From the NCBI GenBank assembly GCA_963803265.1, contig CAWDLZ010000013.1, positions 173,351-237,350 of the forward strand: a stretch of DNA of 64,000 bases, written 5' to 3'. Origin of the DNA: CAIKMD01 sp963803265 (GTDB lineage: Bacteria > Pseudomonadota > Alphaproteobacteria > ATCC43930 > CGMCC-115725). Every line of letters starts with the position of its first letter. Within the stretch, counting starts at the first letter, position 1. Positions 27,807 to 36,258 of the stretch are shown here, in pieces. Made by a program: the position numbers and the translations under genes. The notes under the pieces are model-generated. The model was not told the origin of the DNA, ran no database searches, and saw nothing but the letters and a program-made list of their open reading frames with translations.

Positions 27807-28226
27807 ATGCCAGAAAACGCGGCTGCGGAGAAGCGCGCGAAGACCGTCATGGCGGTCGACGATTCGAGCGAGACGCTGATGATGCTGAAGGAGATCGTCG
27901 TCGGCGCGGGCTATAATTTCGTCGCCGCGCGCGGCGGCGAGCAGTGCCTCGCGCGCCTCGGCGACACGCGGCCGAGCTTCCTTCTGCTCGACGTGCAGAT
28001 GCCGGAGATGGACGGGTTCGAGCTGTGCCGCCGGATCCGGGCGCTCGCCGATTTCCGCGACGTGCCGATCGCCTTCCTCACCGTGCGCAACACCGAGGAC
28101 GACATGCGCGCCGGCATCGCGGCGGGCGGCAACGATTTCATGGCCAAGCCGTTCAGCGTCAAGACGCTGCTGCGCCACATCGATCACTGGGCGTTCCGCG
28201 GCCTCGCCCGCGAGCGGGCGGTGTAG
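27807..28226 (+). CDS. Single-domain response regulator (CheY-like)
   Basis: A 139-residue receiver domain with nothing attached. Acidic pocket VMAVDDSSETL, phospho-acceptor LLLDVQMPEMDGFELCRRIR, conserved Thr in AFLTVRNTEDD, and Lys in FMAKPFSVKTLL. ATG 27807 has AAGGAGA upstream. It follows the hybrid kinase gene by 18 nt, so it is the probable final receiver of that phosphorelay. Lacking an output domain, it must act by protein contact. Confidence 0.9.
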   Translation: MPENAAAEKRAKTVMAVDDSSETLMMLKEIVVGAGYNFVAARGGEQCLARLGDTRPSFLLLDVQMPEMDGFELCRRIRALADFRDVPIAFLTVRNTEDDMRAGIAAGGNDFMAKPFSVKTLLRHIDHWAFRGLARERAV

Positions 28227-28259
28227 GGCGCGAGGGGCGCGCGCCAAGCGCGAGCGCCG

Positions 28260-29411
28260 CTATTGCGCGAGGCGGAGAACCGGATTAGTCATGAGATCGC
28301 GGATGAGATCGGATTGGCGGTTGCGCCCGATCTTAGCGAAGACGTGCTGGAGCTGGGTCTTGACGGTCGCGAGCGCGACGCCGCGGCGCTCGGCGAAATC
28401 GGCGAGCCGCTCGCCCTCTAGCAACGCGACGGCGAGCGCGGCCTCGGCGGCGGTCAGCCCATAGAGCGTGACGAGACTTGCCGGCGAGACCGCGCCGCCG
28501 GAATCGGGATCGTTGACCAGCACGAGCGCCGCCGGTTGTCCTGCGCCGAACACGCGGTCGCTCGGCCGCAGCGGACAGACGAGGACCGCGACCGGCGCGC
28601 CGCCCGCGCGTTCGAGCCGCAGAACCTCGCCGTGCGCAGCCCCTCTTCCCGCCGCGATATCGACCGCTTGGTCGATGAGGGCGAGGAGCGCCGCGGTGCG
28701 GGCGGCACCGTTGGCGCGCAAGCTCCCGCGATCGGCGGCAATTGCGTCGCCCTGGCGCAGCAGGCGCTCGGCCGCCGGATTGGCAAAAAACAGCTTTCCG
28801 CTCCGGGCGACGAGGATGAGCCCCATGCCGAGCGCGCCGACCGTCTGGTTCGCTGCGTCGCGCTCCATCTTGAGCAAGCTCATCTGGCGATGGAGCTGAA
28901 GCGCGCGCGTGACGTGAGGCGCCAGCGTCTCGAACAGCGCGACCTCCTCGGCGGTGAAGCCGGAGCGGCGGAGCGGCTTGTGGACCGACAGGCAACCCGC
29001 GCGATTGCTGTCGGAGAAAAGATGCATGGCCATGCCATGCGCGACCCCGATTGGGCGCCAGAAATCGTTGAAGATTTCGCTGGGCTCGACCTCCTTCAGC
29101 ATCATGTCGCGATCGTTGACATAGACCGAACCAACGGGAAGCTTGAGGATCGCCGGGGCGCGCACGTCGAGGGGCGCGAAATGGTCCTCGTATTTCTTGA
29201 GCCAGGACAACTCCCACCCGGATTTACCGATCCAGCCCGCGAATTGGACGGAAAGCGTGTTGTCCCAATGAAAGAGGACGCTGATTTCGCCGTGAACGGC
29301 CTTGCGCATCGCATCGACCGTGTCGTTCCACAGACCCGGTTCGAGCGCCGCGTCGTAGATACGCGCGAGCAGGTCAGATACGACTTTCGCGTCCTGCTTG
29401 GCCAAGGCCAC
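28260..29411 (-). CDS. LuxR-family transcriptional regulator with PAS/GAF-like sensor region
   Basis: About 383 residues. The C-terminal ~60 residues form a LuxR-type helix-turn-helix (LYGLTAAEAALAVALLEGER, then GVALATVKTQLQHVFAKIGR). The middle has a PAS-like part (ILVARSGKLFFANPAAERLL). The N-terminal part (LLARIYDAALEPGLWNDTVD) recurs in many such alphaproteobacterial regulators without a known ligand. The start is GTG 29411 or TTG 29405 (GGGGAG lies 5 nt before the latter); codons further upstream look non-coding. It is convergent with the response regulator gene. Confidence 0.8.
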   Translation of the reverse strand: MALAKQDAKVVSDLLARIYDAALEPGLWNDTVDAMRKAVHGEISVLFHWDNTLSVQFAGWIGKSGWELSWLKKYEDHFAPLDVRAPAILKLPVGSVYVNDRDMMLKEVEPSEIFNDFWRPIGVAHGMAMHLFSDSNRAGCLSVHKPLRRSGFTAEEVALFETLAPHVTRALQLHRQMSLLKMERDAANQTVGALGMGLILVARSGKLFFANPAAERLLRQGDAIAADRGSLRANGAARTAALLALIDQAVDIAAGRGAAHGEVLRLERAGGAPVAVLVCPLRPSDRVFGAGQPAALVLVNDPDSGGAVSPASLVTLYGLTAAEAALAVALLEGERLADFAERRGVALATVKTQLQHVFAKIGRNRQSDLIRDLMTNPVLRLAQ

Positions 29412-29677
29412 TCCCCGCCGCCGATCGCTTGGACCTGACCCGAGGCCGGATGGTCGTCTCCCGCTTCCGATCTTGGGGAAGCCGCGACGTGCTTCGCGCC
29501 CGCGTTCTTCCCTGACGGAGGGTAAGGTAGCTGAAATCCACGCGCGGCGGAATGAAAAAGGGACGGCTATTCGCCGGTTTGTCATCCGAACGGATGATGC
29601 GCGCTGCGGAGGCGGCGCGATAGGCTTCGCGAGGCGATCTGCGGGTGGCGGCGGGCAAGGCCCGTGAAGGGGGTTCC

Positions 29678-30679
29678 ATGCAGCGCAGGGTTTTCATTTC
29701 CCTGATCTCGGTCGCGCTCGCGCTCGCTCTGCGACCTGCCGCCGCCGAGACCGTCAAGATCGGCGTCATAAAGACCTCCGCTTACGGACCGTTCTTTGTC
29801 GCCCAGGATAAAGGATATTTCCCTGGCGAAGGGCTCACGGCCGATCTTGTGTTCTTCGATGCGCCCCAGACGATGGCACCCGCGGTCGTTTCGGGCGATA
29901 TCGACCTCGCGGTGGTGAACGCAAACGGCGCGTTCCTCAATCTCGCCGCCCAAGGCGCGTTGCGCATCATAGCGGGAGGACCCGAAGAGGCGCCTGGCTT
30001 CCACGATTACGCCATCGTCGCGTCGAACCACGCCTATGAACTCGGACTAAAGAGCTTTCAGGATCTACCCGGCCATTCAGTCGCTGTCGGTACGCTCGCC
30101 TCGCCACCCGCCTATAGCTTGGCCCTTATCGAGGAAAAATATCGGCTTAACGCCAATACAATCGATGTGCTGCCGCTGCAGTCGATCCCCAATATGGTAT
30201 CTGCGGTCGTGGGCGGAAAAGCCGATGCCGGGGTCATGCCTGCGTCTGCAATAATCCCAGCGGTACTGCGGGGCGACGCCAAACTGCTTGGCTATGTCGG
30301 CGATGAGACGCGATGGCAATTGGGCGTCGTCTTTACGGCAACCAAGACGGCCAATGAACGGCAAGATTTCATCGAGCGGTTCCTCGGCGTCTACCGCAAG
30401 GGGCTTCACGACTATAACGACGCATTCGCCGATGTGGGCGGCAAGAGACAAGATGGGCCGACCGCCCCAGCAATCTTGGCGCTCATCTCCAAATACCTCG
30501 GCCAACCGCCCGAGCAGGTGGCTCAAACCATTTCCTACAGCGATCCCGATGGACGGCTCGACGTGAACGACGTGCTTCACCAGATCGCCTGGTACAAAGC
30601 TCTTGGCATGGTGAAACCCGAACTCGACGGCAATGCCATTATCGACAAGCGCTATGTCGTGCCACTGCCAGGGCAATGA
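29678..30679 (+). CDS. ABC transporter substrate-binding protein, NMT1/THI5-like
   Basis: A 333-residue exported protein with a signal peptide (MQRRVFISLISVALALALRP, AAA cleavage). It continues ETVKIGVIKTSAYGPFFVAQ, DKGYFPGEGLTADLVFFDAP and VSGDIDLAVVNANGAFLNLA. This belongs to the NMT1/THI5 fold seen in nitrate, sulfonate and pyrimidine-precursor uptake. It begins a plus-strand run of four secreted proteins (29678-33212) without transporter subunits. It differs more from its neighbours than they do from each other. Confidence 0.84.
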   Translation: MQRRVFISLISVALALALRPAAAETVKIGVIKTSAYGPFFVAQDKGYFPGEGLTADLVFFDAPQTMAPAVVSGDIDLAVVNANGAFLNLAAQGALRIIAGGPEEAPGFHDYAIVASNHAYELGLKSFQDLPGHSVAVGTLASPPAYSLALIEEKYRLNANTIDVLPLQSIPNMVSAVVGGKADAGVMPASAIIPAVLRGDAKLLGYVGDETRWQLGVVFTATKTANERQDFIERFLGVYRKGLHDYNDAFADVGGKRQDGPTAPAILALISKYLGQPPEQVAQTISYSDPDGRLDVNDVLHQIAWYKALGMVKPELDGNAIIDKRYVVPLPGQ

Positions 30680-30721
30680 ACATCGACTTCGTATCACCAC
30701 GAGACTCAAAGGGGGAATACG

Positions 30722-31660
30722 ATGAGGCATTTCACGTCATTCTTCGTAGCCACCGCTTTATCGGCGGGGATTGGGGTTGGGGCTCATGCACAGACCAAGA
30801 TGGCGATAGGCTATTCGGCCTCTTCGAGTTGGACGGGTGCGTTCATCGCTGCGGATCAGGGTTTTTTCAAGCAGCACGGCATCGACGCCGATCTCGTCTT
30901 CGTCGCGGTTAGCCCCTCAATTCCGCCGGCGCTCCTGGCGGGGTCGCTGCAAGCGGGCGGGTTAGCTTCGCCCGATCTGATCCACGCCGTTGACGGCGGG
31001 ATCGATCTCGTCGTGATCGGTGGAGCATTGTGGAACGCGGGCAAGACAGGCGCCGGCGCGACCGGCGCTGGCGTGTTCGCGCGGACCGGGCTCGATCTCA
31101 AACAGCCGCAAGATTTCGTTGGCAAAAGGGTCGGCGTTCCGGGTCTCGGCACGGCGTTGGATATCGGCTTCCGGAAATGGCTCCACGATAACAACGTTGA
31201 TCTGAAGAGCGTTAACTTCGTCGAGGTGCCGTTTCCGCAGGGAAGCGACGCGCTCAGGGGCGGCCTCGTCGATGCGGTGGTATCGAACTCCCCCTTCACC
31301 GCCCATATCCTCGATGCCAAGACCGGCTATCTCGCCGCCGACTATTTGCATGAAATGGAGCCCGCTCCTCAAACGCTCTACGTCACGACTTGCGATTGGG
31401 CGCTTCAGCACCCCGATGCGGTAAAGGGCTTCAAGCAAGCCTTGATCGAAGCCATCGCTTTTGAGGCCCAGAATCCCGACGCGACAAGAGCGAGCATCGC
31501 CAAATGGACCAAGCTGCCGCCTGCGGCGCAGGCCGGGATCGTTCTGCCAAATCTAAAGCCCGAGTTCGATCCAAGCGGACTTAAATTCTGGACTGATGCG
31601 ATGATCGACCAGGGCTTGATCAAGACCAGCCCGGACCTGTCGAAATTGATCGTGCAATGA
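30722..31660 (+). CDS. ABC transporter substrate-binding protein, NMT1/SsuA-like
   Basis: A 312-residue exported protein: the signal peptide ends in GAHAQ, then TKMAIGYSASSSWTGAFIAA. Landmarks are DQGFFKQHGIDADLVFVAVS, DFVGKRVGVPGLGTALDIGF and NFVEVPFPQGSDALRGGLVD. It belongs to the same paralogous set as 8753, 9702 and 32268 but is more divergent (it ends GLIKTSPDLSKLIVQ). It lies 42 nt after the preceding SBP gene and 27 nt before the lipocalin-like gene, so it is probably co-transcribed with both. Confidence 0.86.
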   Translation: MRHFTSFFVATALSAGIGVGAHAQTKMAIGYSASSSWTGAFIAADQGFFKQHGIDADLVFVAVSPSIPPALLAGSLQAGGLASPDLIHAVDGGIDLVVIGGALWNAGKTGAGATGAGVFARTGLDLKQPQDFVGKRVGVPGLGTALDIGFRKWLHDNNVDLKSVNFVEVPFPQGSDALRGGLVDAVVSNSPFTAHILDAKTGYLAADYLHEMEPAPQTLYVTTCDWALQHPDAVKGFKQALIEAIAFEAQNPDATRASIAKWTKLPPAAQAGIVLPNLKPEFDPSGLKFWTDAMIDQGLIKTSPDLSKLIVQ

Positions 31661-31687
31661 AGTGAATATCAACCAAGGGAGGCACGC

Positions 31688-32194
31688 ATGAACTTTGTTT
31701 TGAAATCGATTGCCACGGCTCTCTTCGCTCTGTCTATCATCGCACTCACCGCCAGCGTTTCGCTCGCGGCGAGCTTGAAGTCGCAACTCGTCGGGACGTG
31801 GACGCTCGTCTCGCTCGTCAATGACGTTAACGGTACCAAGACCGAGCCCGACGGTCCGAACCCGATCGGCTACTTCATGTATGACAAAAGTGGGCATTTC
31901 TCGGCGCAGACAATGGTCGCCAGCATTCCAAAGTTTGCTTCGAATAATAAAAACGCAGGGACGGACGCCGAGAACAAGGCTGTCGTACAAGGGATGACCG
32001 CGAGCTTCGGCACCTATAGGGTTAATGAAAAGGATCATTCGATAACGAGCCACTACATCGGCTCCAGCTTTCCGAACTGGGATGGAACCGATCAGAAACG
32101 GCTGATTGCGATCAAGGGTGACGAGATGACGGTGACCCTGCCTACGGGGCCGACGGGGGTAACCGGTATCATAACTTTGAAACGCCTCAAATAG
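31688..32194 (+). CDS. Secreted lipocalin-like domain protein
   Basis: A 168-residue protein with a signal peptide (ALSIIALTASVSLAAS) and a compact beta-rich domain. The start QLVGTWTLVSLVNDVNG, the middle PIGYFMYDKSGHFSAQTM and the end GDEMTVTLPTGPTGVTG fit the Lipocalin_5-type domain found in small exported bacterial proteins. It sits between two SBP genes in the same direction. A role in binding a small hydrophobic ligand is plausible but not shown. Confidence 0.75.
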   Translation: MNFVLKSIATALFALSIIALTASVSLAASLKSQLVGTWTLVSLVNDVNGTKTEPDGPNPIGYFMYDKSGHFSAQTMVASIPKFASNNKNAGTDAENKAVVQGMTASFGTYRVNEKDHSITSHYIGSSFPNWDGTDQKRLIAIKGDEMTVTLPTGPTGVTGIITLKRLK

Positions 32195-32267
32195 GCGTCG
32201 AACGCGACATTGTCGATCGGCTCGATGCCCCGCGTCGGCGGGGCGTCGAATTCTTTAGGGGAACTCT

Positions 32268-33212
32268 ATGCAACGCATCGTCACGATGATTCTCGCCGCG
32301 ACGCTGTTGGTAGTCGGCCTGCCGAGCCCGCAAGCTTCAGCGGCGACTAAGATCACGTTGCTTTACAGCGCCTCGGCGGATTGGGTCGGCAGTTTTGTCG
32401 CGAAGGAACGAGGCTTCTTCGACCAGCGCAGTCTCGATGCTGATCTTTCTTATGCTCAGAATACGTCGCTGATGGCTGCCGCGCCTGTGGCAGGTTCGGC
32501 GCAGATCGGCGGAACAACCCCGACGGTACTGCTGCAAGCAAATGAGGAAGGCCTCGACCTCGTTGTCGTTGCGGGTACCACCTTCTTTCCGCAGCCCCCG
32601 GGTGGGTTCGGCATGCTCGCGCGTGCCGGCAGCGCTATCACCGGCGCAAAGGATCTTCTCGGCAGAAAGGTCGGCGTGCCAGGATTTGGCGGCACGATCG
32701 ACGTGCTGTCCAAGAAATGGGTGCAGTCGAATGGTTTCGATTACCGCAAAGTAAACTGGATTGAACTTCCGTTCCCACAGATGGGCGATGCGCTGAAGAG
32801 CGGCCTTATCGATGCGGCCGCTTTGCCGAGCCCGGTCTACGGGCAAATCATCGGGAACAAAATTGGATATGAAATCGTAGACTTCAACACGATCTTACCC
32901 CGAGGCACGATTGGCACTGTCTACGCCGCAACCCGATCCTGGGCGACGAAGAACGCTGACGCGGTCAAGGCATTCCGCGCGGCGCTCGACGATGCGGTGG
33001 CCTATATCAAAGACCCGGCGCATGTAAGCTCTGTACGAGATAGCATCGCCAAATACACGAAGCTTCCGCCAGAGGCCGCCGCAACGCTCACGATACCGAT
33101 CAACCTCGACGCCCACGTCAAGCCCGAAGGGATGAAATTCTGGATCGAGGTCTCGCGCGAGCAGGGCCTCATCAAGGGCAATCCCGATCCGGCGAGCCTG
33201 ATCGCGCCGTAA
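32268..33212 (+). CDS. ABC transporter substrate-binding protein, NMT1/SsuA-like
   Basis: A 314-residue exported protein of the same length and ending (GLIKGNPDPASLIAP) as the tandem pair at 8753 and 9702. Landmarks are VAKERGFFDQRSLDADLSYA, DLLGRKVGVPGFGGTIDVLS and WIELPFPQMGDALKSGLIDA. It comes from the same duplication family, relocated about 22 kb away. It ends the run of secreted proteins. No permease is adjacent. Confidence 0.87.
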   Translation: MQRIVTMILAATLLVVGLPSPQASAATKITLLYSASADWVGSFVAKERGFFDQRSLDADLSYAQNTSLMAAAPVAGSAQIGGTTPTVLLQANEEGLDLVVVAGTTFFPQPPGGFGMLARAGSAITGAKDLLGRKVGVPGFGGTIDVLSKKWVQSNGFDYRKVNWIELPFPQMGDALKSGLIDAAALPSPVYGQIIGNKIGYEIVDFNTILPRGTIGTVYAATRSWATKNADAVKAFRAALDDAVAYIKDPAHVSSVRDSIAKYTKLPPEAAATLTIPINLDAHVKPEGMKFWIEVSREQGLIKGNPDPASLIAP

Positions 33213-33264
33213 GCTGGCGAAGTTGAGGCCGCGGTAGTAGTAGATGCCTGACGGAGGTTGCGCG

Positions 33265-33927
33265 ATGCCTTTTGCCTTGAATTTCTACCACGACCAGATC
33301 GCCGCGGGCGGGGCCACGGCGTCCGCTCTCCCGGCCGCGCATCGCCTCATCTACGTGCGGCACGGCGCGGTCGCGATCAACGGGCAGGCGATGAAGGCCG
33401 ACGAGGCGACCTATTGCGACGGCCCCGTGGCGCTGGCGTCTTCCGGCGAATGGAGCCAGATCTGGCGGTGGGATCTGGTGCCGCCCAATTTGGGGCCGCT
33501 CCTCCATGACGGCTCGGGCCTCCTGTCCAGCCTCAGGATGTCGCGGATCATCGCCACCCTCGCCATGCCCGAAGGGACGCGATGGCTGTTCCGGCTCGAT
33601 CAGATCAACGCGCCGGCCGGGCGCGTCGCCGACCGCCATCAGCACCCGGGGCCCGGAATCCGCTGCCTCATCGAGGGCACGTTCAACGTGCAGCAGGACG
33701 CCGAATCCGCGCGCGATCTCCTCCCCGGCGACGCGTGGTGGGAGACCGGATCGGACACGGTCATCGCCTGGGGCTCGCGCGGGATGGCGACGCGGTTCCT
33801 GCGCGGCATGGTCCTGCCGACCGAGTGCGAGGGCAAGCCGACCGGCACCTGGCTCTCGGGCGAAGCCGCCAGCGCCAGCGCGCGCGGGAATTGGAAGCTC
33901 TATCTCGATCGCATCATCGCGGTCTGA
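33265..33927 (+). CDS. Cupin-fold protein of unknown substrate
   Basis: A 220-residue protein in which two beta-barrel halves can be seen. The second has the clearest cupin pattern: VADRHQHPGPGIRCLIEGTF (HxH and a Gly-rich turn) and a later LLPGDAWWETGSDTVIAWGS. The first half is degenerate (YVRHGAVAINGQAMKADEAT). ATG 33265 is preferred over ATG 33244 because GGAGG at 33253-33257 is spaced 7 nt from it. Family members bind metals and act as isomerases, dioxygenases or sensors; I cannot choose between these. Confidence 0.68.
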   Translation: MPFALNFYHDQIAAGGATASALPAAHRLIYVRHGAVAINGQAMKADEATYCDGPVALASSGEWSQIWRWDLVPPNLGPLLHDGSGLLSSLRMSRIIATLAMPEGTRWLFRLDQINAPAGRVADRHQHPGPGIRCLIEGTFNVQQDAESARDLLPGDAWWETGSDTVIAWGSRGMATRFLRGMVLPTECEGKPTGTWLSGEAASASARGNWKLYLDRIIAV

Positions 33928-34036
33928 AATTTCGCCTTCGAGGCGATAGCGCGAGCCGGTGGATGCCATTCGCGGTAATCCTCTATGATGTCTCGATTCC
34001 TCGCCATCGAGGCAACATCAGTGGGGGGGAGACAGC

Positions 34037-34384
34037 ATGTTTAGAACAGCGTTGGTTTTTGGCCTGCTCGCGGCGCTCCCTTCGGCGGCATACGCCGCTT
34101 CGGACAATGACCTCGCCCAAAAATGTGTTCCGGGGATGCAAGCCCTCCCGCCCAATGGGGCAGTAATCACGTATCAAGCCGGCGGTACCCTCAGCGGCTT
34201 TCGTAAGGTATCACCAAGGACGATGGTGCACATTCAGGGCACTTGGGAAGTGAAGGACGGGGTTTTGACTTCCCACTCGTCAGGCGGTGCCGGCGAAGTG
34301 ACAACTTCCTTCCCGATCCGCATGGACGATGCGGGCAAATGCTATATGACAGTGGACGGAACGGAACGGCCCATCCAGAAGTAA
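34037..34384 (+). CDS. Small secreted protein of unknown function
   Basis: A 115-residue protein with a signal peptide (MFRTALVFGLLAALPSAAYA) followed by ~95 residues of predicted beta structure with two Cys (CVPGM and CYMTV) that could form a disulfide in the periplasm. GGGGGGGAG directly precedes the start. I do not recognise a family. It stands alone between a cupin gene and an amidohydrolase gene. Confidence 0.6.
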   Translation: MFRTALVFGLLAALPSAAYAASDNDLAQKCVPGMQALPPNGAVITYQAGGTLSGFRKVSPRTMVHIQGTWEVKDGVLTSHSSGGAGEVTTSFPIRMDDAGKCYMTVDGTERPIQK

Positions 34385-34544
34385 CATGGCGGCATTGGCT
34401 GCCGATGCGACCGTCAAGCTCTGATGGATGCGCACGAAATTGTCGCGCATGAAATAGACCGCGCCCCGCGCCCCCGATCCCTGGCCTCGGGCGCGGTTTC
34501 GGGCTAGCGTCGCCGGCGATTTCCTGCCGCCAAGCCGAGGTCCC

Positions 34545-35474
34545 ATGACGCGCATCGACGTGCATCACCATCTGGTTTCGCCGCGCTCCATCCCGATCCT
34601 GAGCGAGCTGGGGACGCTCAACCCCGAGCTCGCCGCCAACATGAACGAGGGCCGCGCGCTCGATGCGATGGAGAAGGGCGGCGTCACCACGGCGATCAAC
34701 TCGGCGACGACGCCCGTTGGCTTGCCGCGCGCCGAGCGCATCGCCTTCGCCCGCGACAACAACGAGTACCTGGCACGGCTCGTGGCCGATCATCCGGGCC
34801 GCTTCGGCATGTTCGCGGCGCTGCCCTTGCCGCATATCGACGCGACGCTCAAGGAAATCGAGTACGCGCTCGATACGCTTCACGCCGACGGCGTCCACAT
34901 GATCACGAGCTACGACGATCACTGGCTCGGCGACGCCGTGTTCGCGCCGGTGTTCGACGAGTTGAACCGGCGCAAGGCCCTTGTCTACACCCATCCGCAT
35001 TCGCCCGCCTGCTGCGTTCGGCCGCTCAAGGAAGCGCTCATTCCCGACGCGATCATCGAATACGGCACCGACACGACCCGCGCCATCGCCAACTTCCTCT
35101 TCACCGGCACGGCGCGGCGCTGCCCCGATCTGCGCATTATCTGGTCGCATGCCGGCGGCACCATGCCTTATCTGATCTATCGCTTCTTGAAGACCGCCGC
35201 CGTCCCGGCGAACGTCAAGCACGTGCCGGAGGGCGTCGTCGCGGAGCTCAAGAAGTTCTATTACGACACGGCGCAATCGGCGCATCCGGTGATGCTCACC
35301 GCGCTCAAGCAAGTGGTCGGGCTCGAGCACGCGGCCTACGGCTCGGACTATCCCTGGGGATTTTCGGAATTTTGCGTGCGCGAGCTCGCCGAGGCAGGGG
35401 TGTTGAGCGCCGAAGAAATGCGCGGCATCGACTACGCCAACATCCTGCCGCTGTTGCCGCGCTTCAACGCCTAG
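34545..35474 (+). CDS. Amidohydrolase-2 family protein
   Basis: A 309-residue protein paralogous to 21600 and 22574. Metal motif TRIDVHHHLVSPRSIPIL, then ALVYTHPHSPACCVRPLKEA, IEYGTDTTRAIANFLFTGTA, IIWSHAGGTMPYLIYRFL and AAYGSDYPWGFSEFCV. All metal-binding positions are present. It is a single gene upstream of the lipoprotein gene on the same strand (28 nt gap). It probably acts on a cyclic or aromatic acid. Confidence 0.85.
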   Translation: MTRIDVHHHLVSPRSIPILSELGTLNPELAANMNEGRALDAMEKGGVTTAINSATTPVGLPRAERIAFARDNNEYLARLVADHPGRFGMFAALPLPHIDATLKEIEYALDTLHADGVHMITSYDDHWLGDAVFAPVFDELNRRKALVYTHPHSPACCVRPLKEALIPDAIIEYGTDTTRAIANFLFTGTARRCPDLRIIWSHAGGTMPYLIYRFLKTAAVPANVKHVPEGVVAELKKFYYDTAQSAHPVMLTALKQVVGLEHAAYGSDYPWGFSEFCVRELAEAGVLSAEEMRGIDYANILPLLPRFNA

Positions 35475-35502
35475 CAATCCTTTCCGCATGGAGCCGTCGC
35501 TC

Positions 35503-36255
35503 ATGAAGCGCAACGCAATTCTCGTCATCGCCGCCGCGGCCATTCTTGGCCTCGCCGGCTGCTCTCATGTGCCGGACGCGATGAACCCGGTTTCCTGGTA
35601 TCGCCACGTCACCGGCGCGCCGCAGGAGAGCGCTTCGGAGCAAGGCCCGAGCGATCAGAAATTAGCGCAAGGCGGCACCGCGCCCCGCGCCAATCCGACC
35701 AGCGTGGCGCCGCCGCCGTCACCGCCGCCAGCGCCAACGGCGGACCAGACCAGCGCCCCCAACTTGAAGCAGCTGGCCGATCAGGCCGGTCAGCTGCTCG
35801 CGGGAGCCGAGGCCGACGAGGCGGCGTCGAATCCAGCCGGACCGGGAGCGGCGATGCGCACGCTGCCGCCCGCGCCGACGCCAATGGAAGCGGCAACGGC
35901 GCCGGCGGTTGCGCCGACGCCACCGAAGCCTCCGGCGTCGTCCCTCGAAATCGCGCAAATCGGCTTCGGGTCGGGCTCGGCTGTTCTGTCGCAAGCGCGG
36001 CGCGCGACGATCGCGGAAATCGTGACGGACTTTAACGAGAAGGGCGGCAGGATCCGGGTCGTCGGACATGGCGGCGCGGCCGGAAAAAATGCCGCGCTGT
36101 CCGGCCCCCAACTTGCGCTCCACCGCGCCCAGGCGGTGGAAGCGGCTTTGACTGCCGCCGGCGTGCCCGCCACTTCGATTTTGGTCGAGGCCGCGCCGGC
36201 GCCCGAACAGGGTCGCAGCGATGCCGCGCGCGCCGATGTCTATCTCGAGAACTGA
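35503..36255 (+). CDS. OmpA-like lipoprotein with a Pro/Ala-rich linker
   Basis: A 250-residue protein. The N-terminus has a lipobox LAGC (Cys20), so it should be lipidated. A long Pro/Ala linker (residues ~50-150) leads to an OmpA/MotB-like peptidoglycan-binding domain (AQIGFGSGSAVLSQARRATI, then IRVVGHGGAAGKN and ALHRAQAVEAALTAAGVPAT). It likely tethers a membrane to peptidoglycan. ATG 35503 was chosen over ATG 35488 because GGAG lies 9 nt upstream and the signal peptide is then standard. Confidence 0.75.
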   Translation: MKRNAILVIAAAAILGLAGCSHVPDAMNPVSWYRHVTGAPQESASEQGPSDQKLAQGGTAPRANPTSVAPPPSPPPAPTADQTSAPNLKQLADQAGQLLAGAEADEAASNPAGPGAAMRTLPPAPTPMEAATAPAVAPTPPKPPASSLEIAQIGFGSGSAVLSQARRATIAEIVTDFNEKGGRIRVVGHGGAAGKNAALSGPQLALHRAQAVEAALTAAGVPATSILVEAAPAPEQGRSDAARADVYLEN

Positions 36256-36258
36256 GCG

